Shown here piece after piece: positions 1 to 6,004 of a stretch of DNA of 7,595 nucleotides. Below the pieces are notes generated by a model. The model was not told where the DNA came from and did not search any database. It worked only from the letters and a program-made list of their open reading frames with translations. How positions within the stretch are numbered: position 1 is the first letter of the stretch; the number at the start of each line of letters is the position of its first letter. Source of the DNA: DASRZM01 sp035686365 (GTDB taxonomy: Bacteria; Pseudomonadota; Gammaproteobacteria; Xanthomonadales; Xanthomonadaceae); NCBI GenBank assembly GCA_035686365.1, contig DASRZM010000116.1:1-7595 (forward strand). The letters run 5' to 3'. The translations under genes and the position numbers were made by a program.

Positions 1-1
1 G

Positions 2-19
2 GTGTCCGATTCCGGACAC
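2..19. promoter_or_regulatory. Perfect inverted repeat, candidate activator-binding site (UAS)
   Basis: The sequence GTGTCCGATTCCGGACAC has two perfect 7-base arms (2-8 and 13-19) around a 4-base centre. Its midpoint is about 95 bp upstream of the transcription start inferred from the sigma-54 promoter at 80-95. That is a normal distance for an enhancer bound by an NtrC-type activator, and such an activator is encoded two genes downstream. A weaker, imperfect TCC-AGC-CGGA element around 55-64 could be a second half-conserved site. The repeat is directly visible; its binding by the local regulator is inferred. The window edge prevents checking for more copies upstream. Confidence 0.6.
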
Positions 20-79
20 TGGCCGCCATGGCGAACACTCGATCCGATCGCAGGTCCAGCCGGATCAGCCACTTGCCGC

Positions 80-95
80 AGGCACGGTCCTTGCT
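80..95 (+). promoter_or_regulatory. Sigma-54 (RpoN) -24/-12 promoter
   Basis: AGGCACGGTCCTTGCT matches the sigma-54 consensus TGGCACG-N4-TTGCW at all conserved positions except the first T. The invariant GG (81-82) and GC (93-94) are separated by exactly 10 bases, the required spacing. Transcription would begin near 105-106, leaving a leader of about 26 nt before the ATG at 132. The promoter lies between the inverted repeat at 2-19 and an operon that encodes a sigma-54 activator, which strongly supports the call. No convincing sigma-70 promoter was seen in 1-131. Confidence 0.8.
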
Positions 96-131
96 CCAGT
101 CGCTGTATCCCATCCAGGCGAGCGCAGCTCC

Positions 132-824
132 ATGATCCGACTCGAAAGCGTGCAGAAGTCCTATCCGCTGGCCGGCGGCCGCAGCTGGGTGCTGCGCAAC
201 ATCCACCTGGAGATCGGCGAGGGCGAGTTCGTCACCGTGATGGGCCCCTCGGGCTCGGGTAAGACCTCGCTGCTGAACGTACTGGGCCTGATGGACGCCG
301 ATTTCGAGGGCCGCTACTGGCTGGACGATGCGGCGGTGCACGAGCTGGGCGCGCGCCAGCGCCAGGCACTGCAGCGCGACAAGGTCGGCTTCATCTTCCA
401 GCACTACCACCTGATCGACGACCTGACCGTGGCCGAGAACCTGGACCTGCCGCTGAGCTACCGCGACGTCGCCGCAGGCGAGCGCCGCGCGCGCGTGGCC
501 GACATCCTCGACCGCTTCAACATCGTCGGCAAGAAGGACCTGTTCCCGAACCAGCTCTCCGGCGGCCAGCAGCAGCTGGTGGCGGTCGCGCGGGCGGTGA
601 TCAGCCGGCCGCGGCTGCTGCTCGCGGACGAACCCACCGGCGCACTGCATTCGAAGCAGGCCAAGGACATCATGGAGCTGCTGGCGGAGCTCAACGGCGA
701 GGGCATGACCATCGTGCAGGTGACCCACAACCCCGAGTGCGCCGCCTACGGTGCGCGCGCCCTGGAGCTGTTCGACGGCTGGGTCTCGCAGCCGGAGACG
801 GCCGCGGCAGGGACGGGGGCCTGA
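132..824 (+). CDS. ABC transporter ATP-binding protein, MacB/LolD-like class
   Basis: This is a 230-residue ATPase subunit that would power a membrane permease of the MacB/FtsX-like type; the substrate is unknown. All nucleotide-binding motifs are present: Walker A GPSGSGKT (38-45), Q-loop Gln90, signature LSGGQQQ (142-148), Walker B LLLADE (162-167, catalytic Glu167) and switch His199 in VTHN. The region after Walker B reads TGALHSK, so the D-loop Asp of the usual SALD/NLD motif is replaced by His173. The length is normal for a stand-alone subunit. The ATG at 132 lies about 26 nt after the predicted sigma-54 start site and has only a weak purine-rich stretch (AGGCGAG) ahead of it. The stop is one base before the response regulator start, so the genes are probably translationally coupled. 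No permease or periplasmic adaptor is encoded in the window; these may lie upstream of base 1. Confidence 0.93.
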   Translation: MIRLESVQKSYPLAGGRSWVLRNIHLEIGEGEFVTVMGPSGSGKTSLLNVLGLMDADFEGRYWLDDAAVHELGARQRQALQRDKVGFIFQHYHLIDDLTVAENLDLPLSYRDVAAGERRARVADILDRFNIVGKKDLFPNQLSGGQQQLVAVARAVISRPRLLLADEPTGALHSKQAKDIMELLAELNGEGMTIVQVTHNPECAAYGARALELFDGWVSQPETAAAGTGA

Positions 825-825
825 G

Positions 826-2205
826 ATGGCGGCGGAGAAGCCGCGCATCCTGGTCGCCGACGACCAGAACGACGTGCTGCAGGCGCTGCGCCTGCTGCTG
901 AAGTCCGAGGGCTACGCCTGCGAGGCCGTCGGCGCTCCGGAGGCGGCGCTGGCGGCGTTGAAGGACCAGTTCTTCGACGCGGCGCTGATCGACCTGAACT
1001 ACACGCGCGACACCACCTCGGGCCAGGAAGGCCTGGAGCTGCTCGCGCGCATCCGCGCGCTGGACCCGGACCTGCCGGTGGTGGTGATGACCGCCTGGGC
1101 CACGATCGACGTCGCCGTTCAGGCGATGCAGCGCGGCGCTGGCGATTTCATCGAGAAGCCCTGGGAGAACCGACGCCTGGTCTCGGTGCTCAACTCGCAG
1201 GTCATGCTTGGCCGCTCGCGTCGTCGGGTGCGCCGGCTGGACGCCGAAAACCAGCTGCTCCGGGGGGACGAAGGCGAGCGCTTCATCGCCGAAGCGCCGA
1301 GCATGCTCCCGGTGCTGGAACTGATCCGCCGGGTCTCCCCCACCGATGCCAACGTCCTGGTGCTGGGCGAGAACGGCACCGGGAAAGGTGTGGTCGCGCG
1401 GCAGATCCACAGGCAGTCCAGGCGCGCCGGAAAGCCGTTGATCAAGGTCAACATGGGCGGCATTGCCGAAAGCGTGTTCGAATCGGAGATGTTCGGGCAC
1501 GTCAAGGGGGCGTTCACCGACGCCAGGAGCGACCGCATCGGCCGCTTCGAACTGGCCGACGGGGGCACCCTGTTTCTAGACGAAATCGCCAATATCCCGC
1601 CCTCGCAGCAGCCCAAGCTGCTGCGCGTGCTCGAGGACGGCGAGCTCGAGCGGCTCGGCTCCTCGCGGACGATCTCGGTGGACGTGCGCATCGTGTGCGC
1701 CACCAATGCCGACCTCGCGGACGAGGTCGCCGCGGGGCGCTTCCGGAAGGACCTGCTGTTCCGGCTCAACACCGTGGAGGTCCGCCTGCCGCCTCTGCGC
1801 GAGCGCCGCCCCGACATCGTGCCGATGGCCGAGGATTTCCTGCAGCGCTGTGCACACCGCTACCAGCGCGAGGGCATGCGGTTGTCGGACTCGGCCCGCA
1901 GGGCGCTGGAAGCCTACCCCTGGCCCGGCAACGTGCGCGAGCTGTCCCACGTGATCGAGCGCGCCGTGCTGATGGCTTCGGCCGACACCATCGACCACGT
2001 GGACTTCGGCCTGCAACCATTGACGCCGGCGGTGGAACCGGCCAACGTCTCGGCCAACATGACCCTGGAGCAGGCCGAGCAGGCGATGATCCGCAACGCG
2101 CTGGACACCTGCACCGGAAACATCCAGCGTGCGGCGGAGATGCTGGGCTTGAGCCGCGCCGCGCTGTACCGGCGCCTGGAAAAGTTCGGGATGCGGGCGG
2201 ACTGA
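826..2205 (+). CDS. Sigma-54-dependent response regulator, NtrC family
   Basis: A 459-residue activator with three domains. The receiver domain (about 6-125) has acidic Asp12/Asp13, phospho-acceptor Asp56, Thr89 and Lys111. The AAA+ sigma-54-interaction domain (about 150-385) has Walker A GENGTGKG (181-188), Walker B GTLFLDE (247-253) and an arginine-rich FRKDLLFRLN segment. A Fis-type helix-turn-helix closes the protein (about 415-459, AAEMLGLSRAALYRRL). The loop that contacts sigma-54 reads GAFTDA (228-233) instead of canonical GAFTGA. The start at 826 was chosen because the receiver fold begins there and because TGAGATG links it to the ATPase stop by a single base; an in-frame ATG at 751 would add 25 non-homologous residues inside the upstream gene. 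The partner kinase follows after 7 bases. It most likely activates its own operon through the sites at 2-19 and 80-95. Confidence 0.95.
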   Translation: MAAEKPRILVADDQNDVLQALRLLLKSEGYACEAVGAPEAALAALKDQFFDAALIDLNYTRDTTSGQEGLELLARIRALDPDLPVVVMTAWATIDVAVQAMQRGAGDFIEKPWENRRLVSVLNSQVMLGRSRRRVRRLDAENQLLRGDEGERFIAEAPSMLPVLELIRRVSPTDANVLVLGENGTGKGVVARQIHRQSRRAGKPLIKVNMGGIAESVFESEMFGHVKGAFTDARSDRIGRFELADGGTLFLDEIANIPPSQQPKLLRVLEDGELERLGSSRTISVDVRIVCATNADLADEVAAGRFRKDLLFRLNTVEVRLPPLRERRPDIVPMAEDFLQRCAHRYQREGMRLSDSARRALEAYPWPGNVRELSHVIERAVLMASADTIDHVDFGLQPLTPAVEPANVSANMTLEQAEQAMIRNALDTCTGNIQRAAEMLGLSRAALYRRLEKFGMRAD

Positions 2206-2212
2206 TCCGGCC

Positions 2213-3559
2213 GTGGACGCCTCACGCCCTGCGCGGCGAAGCGTGCGTGCCCTGAGCTTCGAGCGCAGGGTCTACCTGGATGCGCTGCTGGTCGCGGCGC
2301 CGGCGATCGCGCTGCTGGCGGCTTGGGCGTGGTGGGGCATGCCGCAATCGGAGGCGGCATGGACCCTGGGCAGCCTGGCCGCGCTGCTGACGCTGGGACT
2401 GGCCTCGCGTCTGCGCAATCGCGTGGTGTTTCCGCTGTACACGCTGTCGAACCTGCTCGAGGCGCTGCGCGAGGGAGATTACTCGCTGCGCGGCTCGCGC
2501 GCGCGCCATGACGACGCCATCGGCGAGGTCGTCCGGGAAGTCAATGCGCTCTCGCAGACGCTGCGCGACCAGCGCCTGCGCGTGCAGGAGGCCAGCGCGC
2601 TGCTTACGAAGGTGATCGAGGCGATCGACATCGCGCTGTTCAGCTTCGACGCCGACCGCACCCTGCGCCTGATCAATCCGGCCGGCGAGCGGCTGCTGGC
2701 GGCGCGCCGCGAACAGGTGCTGGGACGCACTGCCCAGGAGCTGGGCATCGAGGATTGCCTCGCCGTGGAGGGTTCGGCGGTGATGCGGCGACCGTTTCCG
2801 GGTGGCACCGGCAGTTTCGAGGTCCGCCGTAAGCGTTTCCGCGACAGCGGACTGCCGCACGACCTGCTGGTGATCACCGACCTTTCCCGGGCCCTGCGCG
2901 AGGAAGAGCGGCAGGCCTGGCAGCGCCTGATCCGGGTCCTGGGCCACGAACTGAACAACTCGCTGGCGCCGATCAAGTCGATGGCCGCCACGCTGGCCGG
3001 CGTGCTCGCGCAGAAGCCGCCGCCCGAGGACTGGACCGATGACCTGCGCGATGGGCTGAAGGTGATCGGGGACCGCGCCGAGGCCCTTTCCCGTTTCATG
3101 ATCGGTTACGCCACGCTGGCCAGGCTGCCGCCCCCGAGCAAGAGCCAGATCGAGCTGGCGGCGCTGCTCGAGCACGTTTCGGCGCTGGAGCAGCGCGTTG
3201 CGGTGCAGGTGGTCCGGGGCCCGGACGTGCGCTTCAGCGTCGATCCGGACCAGCTCGAACAGGCGCTGATCAACTTGATCAAGAACGCCACCGAGGCCTC
3301 CCTGCCGCAGGGCGGCGATGTCGCCGTGCGCTGGCAGGCCGACCGGGCATGGGTGCGGATCGAGGTCGTGGACGAGGGTCTGGGTCTAGGCAACACCGAG
3401 AACCTGTTCGTACCGTTTTTCACGACCAAGCCCGGCGGCACCGGCATCGGCCTGGTGCTGGCCCGCCAGATCGCCGAGGGACATGGCGGCACACTGGTCC
3501 TGGTGAACCGGGACGACCGCAGCGGCTGCATCGCCCGCGTGGAGCTGCCGCGCAATTGA
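2213..3559 (+). CDS. Membrane sensor histidine kinase, NtrY/NtrB-like
   Basis: A 448-residue kinase, presumably the cognate partner of the response regulator 7 bases upstream. Two hydrophobic segments (about 22-42 and 49-67) are separated by only about seven residues (around GMPQSEA), so there is essentially no periplasmic sensor domain. A HAMP-like linker (about 68-128) and a PAS-like domain (about 132-225) follow. The H-box is LGHELNNSLAPIKSMA with phospho-acceptor His245. The ATPase domain has the N-box Asn358, G1 box DEGLG (Asp387) and G2 box GGTGIGL (408-414), so it looks active. The start is the GTG at 2213; a GTG at 2243 is a possible alternative and would leave both TM segments intact. 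The protein should sit in the inner membrane and sense in or near the bilayer, or through the associated ABC transporter. Kinase identity is certain; the signal is unknown. Confidence 0.93.
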   Translation: MDASRPARRSVRALSFERRVYLDALLVAAPAIALLAAWAWWGMPQSEAAWTLGSLAALLTLGLASRLRNRVVFPLYTLSNLLEALREGDYSLRGSRARHDDAIGEVVREVNALSQTLRDQRLRVQEASALLTKVIEAIDIALFSFDADRTLRLINPAGERLLAARREQVLGRTAQELGIEDCLAVEGSAVMRRPFPGGTGSFEVRRKRFRDSGLPHDLLVITDLSRALREEERQAWQRLIRVLGHELNNSLAPIKSMAATLAGVLAQKPPPEDWTDDLRDGLKVIGDRAEALSRFMIGYATLARLPPPSKSQIELAALLEHVSALEQRVAVQVVRGPDVRFSVDPDQLEQALINLIKNATEASLPQGGDVAVRWQADRAWVRIEVVDEGLGLGNTENLFVPFFTTKPGGTGIGLVLARQIAEGHGGTLVLVNRDDRSGCIARVELPRN

Positions 3560-3623
3560 CCGCGTGCCGTACACGGAGCCAGCGATGCCGGCGCGGCCCG
3601 GCGCCCGTGGCATGATGCACGGC

Positions 3624-3974
3624 ATGGACAAGCCCACGATCACGCCGCAGGCGCGCCTGCCGGGGCTCAAGGCCGAACTCGAGGAGACGATCGAGCGCCT
3701 GGACGAAGCGGCCTCTCCGGTCGAGCTGGACCAGACCGTGCAGGGGCGCATCAGCCGCGTGGATGCGATCGGCCGGCAGCAGATGGCGCTGGCTTCGCGA
3801 CGCCGTCTGGCCGAGCAGCTGCGGCGCGTGCATGCCGCTCTGGAGCGGGTCCGCAACAACAGCTACGGCACCTGCTGCCGGTGCCGCGAGCCGATCGATC
3901 CCGCGCGCCTGGAGGCCGACCCCGCCGCGCCATTGTGCATGGACTGCGCCGGCGCCCTGGAGCAGAGCCGATAG
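3624..3974 (+). CDS. DksA/TraR-family C4 zinc-finger protein, short form
   Basis: A 116-residue protein with an N-terminal helical, charged, probably coiled-coil part (about 8-85) and a C-terminal zinc finger. The finger has CCRC, then REPIDPARLEADP, then CMDC, giving CxxC-x17-CxxC spacing typical of DksA/TraR proteins. Family members bind the secondary channel of RNA polymerase and change initiation at selected promoters. This protein is shorter than E. coli DksA (about 150 residues) and longer than TraR (about 73). It lacks an obvious DxxDxA tip motif, so DksA-like activity should not be assumed. The ATG at 3624 was preferred because the helical region starts just after it. In-frame ATGs at 3612 and 3615 and a GTG at 3564 would add a low-complexity Pro/Gly/Arg leader. 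No clear Shine-Dalgarno resolves the start. It lies 64 bp after the kinase gene and may be co-transcribed or independent. Confidence 0.85.
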   Translation: MDKPTITPQARLPGLKAELEETIERLDEAASPVELDQTVQGRISRVDAIGRQQMALASRRRLAEQLRRVHAALERVRNNSYGTCCRCREPIDPARLEADPAAPLCMDCAGALEQSR

Positions 3975-3975
3975 C

Positions 3976-4001
3976 GTCCGGCCTCGCGAGAGGGTCCGGA
4001 C
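3976..4001. terminator. GC-rich hairpin after the DksA-like gene, possible terminator
   Basis: The arms GTCCGG-CCTC (3976-3985) and GAGG-CCGGAC (3990-3993 and 3996-4001) pair perfectly apart from a two-base GT bulge, closing on a GCGA loop (a GNRA tetraloop in RNA). The hairpin begins two bases after the TAG stop. No T-run follows it on either strand, so it is not a textbook intrinsic terminator. It could mark an end or stabilise the 3' end of the transcript. The fold is visible; the function is inferred. Confidence 0.45.
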
Positions 4002-4003
4002 AA

Positions 4004-4016
4004 GTCCATGCTGGAC
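4004..4016. other. Small second hairpin in the convergent gap
   Basis: GTCCA-TGC-TGGAC forms a 5-bp stem with a 3-base loop immediately after the larger hairpin and is followed by CCTGTT. It could extend the terminator region between the convergent plus-strand (ends 3974) and minus-strand (ends 4048) genes. On its own it is short enough to be chance. The rest of the gap (4017-4047) holds nothing recognisable. Confidence 0.25.
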
Positions 4017-4047
4017 CTGTTAGGCGTCTTCCGCGCGCCGGAAATCA

Positions 4048-5268
4048 CTACCGGTACTTCGCCAGTTCCACGCGCGCGATCAGGCCGCGGTGCACGGCGT
4101 CGGGCCCATCGGCGATGCGCAGTGCGCGCGCCATGTTGAACAGCGCGGTCAGCGGGGTGTCGGCACACACGCCGGCGGCGCCATGCATCTGGATGGCTTC
4201 GTCGACCACCGTCTGCAGGACAGACGGCGCGGCCAGCTTGATCGCAGAGATTTCGGTCAGTGCGCCCAGGGGGCCGACCCGGTCGAGCCGCCAGGCCGCG
4301 TACAGCGTCAGCAGTCGCACCTGGTCGATCGCCACGCGCAGGTCGGCGATGCGTTCGCGGTTGCCGCCCAGCTCGATCAGCGGCCTGCCGAAGGCGCTGC
4401 GCGAGAGCCCGCGCGCGATCATCAGCTCCAGCGCCCGCTCGGCGGCGCCGATGCAGCGCATGCAGTGATGGATGCGCCCCGGGCCCAGCCGGCCCTGCGC
4501 GATCTCGAAGCCGGCGCCCAGGCCGCGGATCACGTTGGCCGCCGGCACGCGCACCTTGTCGAATTGGACTTCGCCGTGGCCGTAGGGCGCGTCGTAATCG
4601 CCATACAGCGGCAGCATGCGTTCGATGCGGACCCCCGGCGCGTCCAGTGGGACGAGCACCATGCTGTGGCGGTGGTGGCGATCCGCGTCCGGGTCGGAAA
4701 GTCCCATGAATATCGCGAGCTTCGCATCGGGATGGCCCAGGCCGGTCGACCACCATTTGCGACCTTCCAGTACGAGATCGTCGCCCTCGACCGTGATCGT
4801 GGCCTGCAGGTTGGTGGCGTCGCTGGAGGCCACGTCCGGCTCGGTCATGCAGAACACCGAGCGGATGGTCCCTTCGAGCAGCGGGTGCAGCCAGCGCCGC
4901 TTCTGCTCGTCGCTGCCGTAGTGGTGGAGCACCTCCATGTTGCCGGAATCGGGCGCATTGCAGTTGAAGACCTCGGGGGCGAGCAGGCTGCGCCCCATCT
5001 GCTCCGCGATGGGGGCGTATTCGGTCGTGTCCAGGCCTGCGCCCAGTTGCGGATCGGGAAGAAACAGGTTCCACAGGCCCTGTGCGCGCGCTTCGGCCTT
5101 GAGCGACTTCACCTGGGGCGAAACCGTCCATGACTTCCAGTCGCCGCTGCGCCAGGCGGGCGGCGGATCCCGGGCCAGCGCTTCCTCCACCGGGACGACG
5201 CGCTCGGCGATGAAGGCGCGGACGCGTTGGACGTAATCGCTGCTGCGGGGGCTGGGTTCGAAGTCCAT
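4048..5268 (-). CDS. Acyl-CoA dehydrogenase, ACAD10/11-like (LvaC-like)
   Basis: A 406-residue FAD enzyme of the acyl-CoA dehydrogenase superfamily with normal family length. Visible landmarks are FCMTEPDVASSD (139-150, the flavin/substrate signature), KWWSTG (171-176), the RPLIELGGNRERIAD segment (295-309), QMHGAAGV (360-367) and the C-terminal ADGPDAVHRGLIAR (386-399). By alignment with MCAD around its catalytic Glu376 (YEGT), the base position here is Asp387, as in the ACAD10/ACAD11 branch. Members of that branch act on 4-phosphoacyl-CoA made by a dedicated kinase, and the kinase is encoded in this same operon. The enzyme is therefore predicted to convert 4-phosphoacyl-CoA with loss of phosphate toward a normal beta-oxidation intermediate, rather than doing simple alpha,beta-desaturation. 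The ATG at 5268 is four bases after the stop of the upstream phosphatase gene. Family assignment is firm; the substrate is inferred. Confidence 0.93.
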   Translation of the reverse strand: MDFEPSPRSSDYVQRVRAFIAERVVPVEEALARDPPPAWRSGDWKSWTVSPQVKSLKAEARAQGLWNLFLPDPQLGAGLDTTEYAPIAEQMGRSLLAPEVFNCNAPDSGNMEVLHHYGSDEQKRRWLHPLLEGTIRSVFCMTEPDVASSDATNLQATITVEGDDLVLEGRKWWSTGLGHPDAKLAIFMGLSDPDADRHHRHSMVLVPLDAPGVRIERMLPLYGDYDAPYGHGEVQFDKVRVPAANVIRGLGAGFEIAQGRLGPGRIHHCMRCIGAAERALELMIARGLSRSAFGRPLIELGGNRERIADLRVAIDQVRLLTLYAAWRLDRVGPLGALTEISAIKLAAPSVLQTVVDEAIQMHGAAGVCADTPLTALFNMARALRIADGPDAVHRGLIARVELAKYR

Positions 5269-5272
5269 GGCC

Positions 5273-5965
5273 TTACCGGTAGGTGATCAGTCGGGCGTGC
5301 TCGCCCTCGAAGTGCGCGTGATCGTTCAGCGAGGAAAGATACAGGTCCCGCGGTGTGGCGATCAGCTTGGTGATCGCGGCGTTGGCCAGGGTCCGGTTGA
5401 GCCGCAGCGCACCCTCGTCGGGGAGCTGCAGCATGCGCTGGACGACGGCCGCAATCGGGCCGCCCGAGGTGAACACCAGCGCGGTCCGGGATCTTTCCAG
5501 GCGATCGTGCAGGCGCGCGAGCGCCTGCCCGACCCGCGCGCGGAAGCCCGGCCAGCTTTCCGGATAGTCGTGGTTGTGCAGGCCCCCGACCCAGCGCGCG
5601 ATCGCCCGCCCGAACTCGAGCTCGAAGGCCCGGTGCGGATCCTGTGCGGCCATCAGGTCCGCGCTCATGCGTTCGGGGTCGGCCCACTGCGGCTTGTACG
5701 CTGCCAGGACGGCGAGGTGGTCGTATTCGTCCCATCCGCGGTCCAGATCCCAGCCCTGCGCGTGCCCCATCTGGGCCAGCGCCGCCTCCGCGGTCTGCGC
5801 GTGCCGGCGCATGCCTCCGCACAGGACCAGTTCGGGCCGGGCGAGCCGCTGCGCCAGGCTGCGGCCGAGCACCTGCGCCTGGGCCAGTCCGGTCTCCGAC
5901 AAGGCGTCGTATTCGGTGGCCCCGAACGAGGCCTGGCCATGGCGCACCAGCAGGATCACCCCCAT
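5273..5965 (-). CDS. Histidine phosphatase-fold protein (phosphoglycerate mutase-like)
   Basis: A 230-residue protein of the histidine phosphatase superfamily, cytoplasmic with no signal peptide. The N-terminal LLVRHGQ carries Arg8 and phospho-acceptor His9. GGMRRHAQTAE (50-60) supplies the second conserved arginine region, and WDEYDH (78-83) the likely acid/base Glu80. The second catalytic His, usually in a THGG motif, is replaced: the sequence is FTSGGP (165-170) with Ser167. The tail LNDHAHFEGEHARLITYR looks like a conserved feature of a PGAM-like subgroup. It sits between the kinase gene (35 bp upstream) and the dehydrogenase gene (4 bp downstream), so it probably acts on a phosphorylated or CoA-linked pathway compound, or has lost activity. 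The ATG at 5965 is the last of three repeated copies of the start region and the only one in frame. It has a GGGGGT stretch (5975-5980) nine bases upstream as a likely ribosome binding site. Confidence 0.9.
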   Translation of the reverse strand: MGVILLVRHGQASFGATEYDALSETGLAQAQVLGRSLAQRLARPELVLCGGMRRHAQTAEAALAQMGHAQGWDLDRGWDEYDHLAVLAAYKPQWADPERMSADLMAAQDPHRAFELEFGRAIARWVGGLHNHDYPESWPGFRARVGQALARLHDRLERSRTALVFTSGGPIAAVVQRMLQLPDEGALRLNRTLANAAITKLIATPRDLYLSSLNDHAHFEGEHARLITYR

Positions 5966-6004
5966 CTCAAGATCACCCCCATCTCAAGATCACCGCCATC
6001 TCAG
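5954..6004. repeat. 17-bp direct repeat, three tandem copies over a start codon
   Basis: On the minus strand the unit is TTGAGATGGGGGTGATC, present three times at 5988-6004, 5971-5987 and 5954-5970. The last two copies are identical over all 17 bases. The copy next to the kinase differs by G to C inside the GGGGG run and has C in place of the first T. Each copy carries an ATG (5997-5999, 5980-5982, 5963-5965). Because 17 is not a multiple of 3 the three ATGs lie in different frames, and only the last opens the phosphatase gene. The outermost copy overlaps the TGA stop of the kinase gene. The first two ATGs open eight-codon frames (MAVILRWG and MGVILRWG). Confidence 0.95.
5975..5980 (-). promoter_or_regulatory. 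Shine-Dalgarno-like GGGGGT for the phosphatase gene
   Basis: GGGGGT on the minus strand lies nine bases before the ATG at 5965 and can pair with the 16S anti-Shine-Dalgarno (GGAGGU-like, with one G-U wobble). It is itself the sequence following the start codon in the middle repeat copy, so the duplication appears to have created it. In the outer copy the equivalent stretch is GGCGGT, which should pair less well ahead of the middle ATG. Confidence 0.5.

Noticed and set aside
2..262. Open plus-strand frame over the promoter region and the start of the ATPase gene
   Set aside because: The encoded sequence is Arg/Pro/Ser-rich without any family character, overlaps the clear ATPase frame and covers the palindrome and sigma-54 element.
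691..1500. Long minus-strand open frame opposite the response regulator
   Set aside because: It is an antisense shadow caused by high GC third positions; composition is His/Arg/Gln-rich and no domain is recognisable. The same holds for 2222-3175 minus and 4090-5133 plus.
3556..3584. TTGACC as a -35 box for the DksA-like gene
   Set aside because: No -10-like hexamer occurs 16-19 bases downstream, and TTGACC partly belongs to the kinase stop codon.
3564..3623. GTG-initiated N-terminal extension of the DksA-like protein
   Set aside because: The extra 20 residues are Pro/Gly/Ala/Arg-rich and unlike the family; the helical region begins after the ATG at 3624. ATGs at 3612/3615 cannot be excluded.
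4543..4560. GGCACG...TTG pattern resembling a second sigma-54 promoter
   Set aside because: The spacing between the conserved dinucleotides is 12 rather than 10, the second is GT not GC, and it lies inside the acyl-CoA dehydrogenase coding region.
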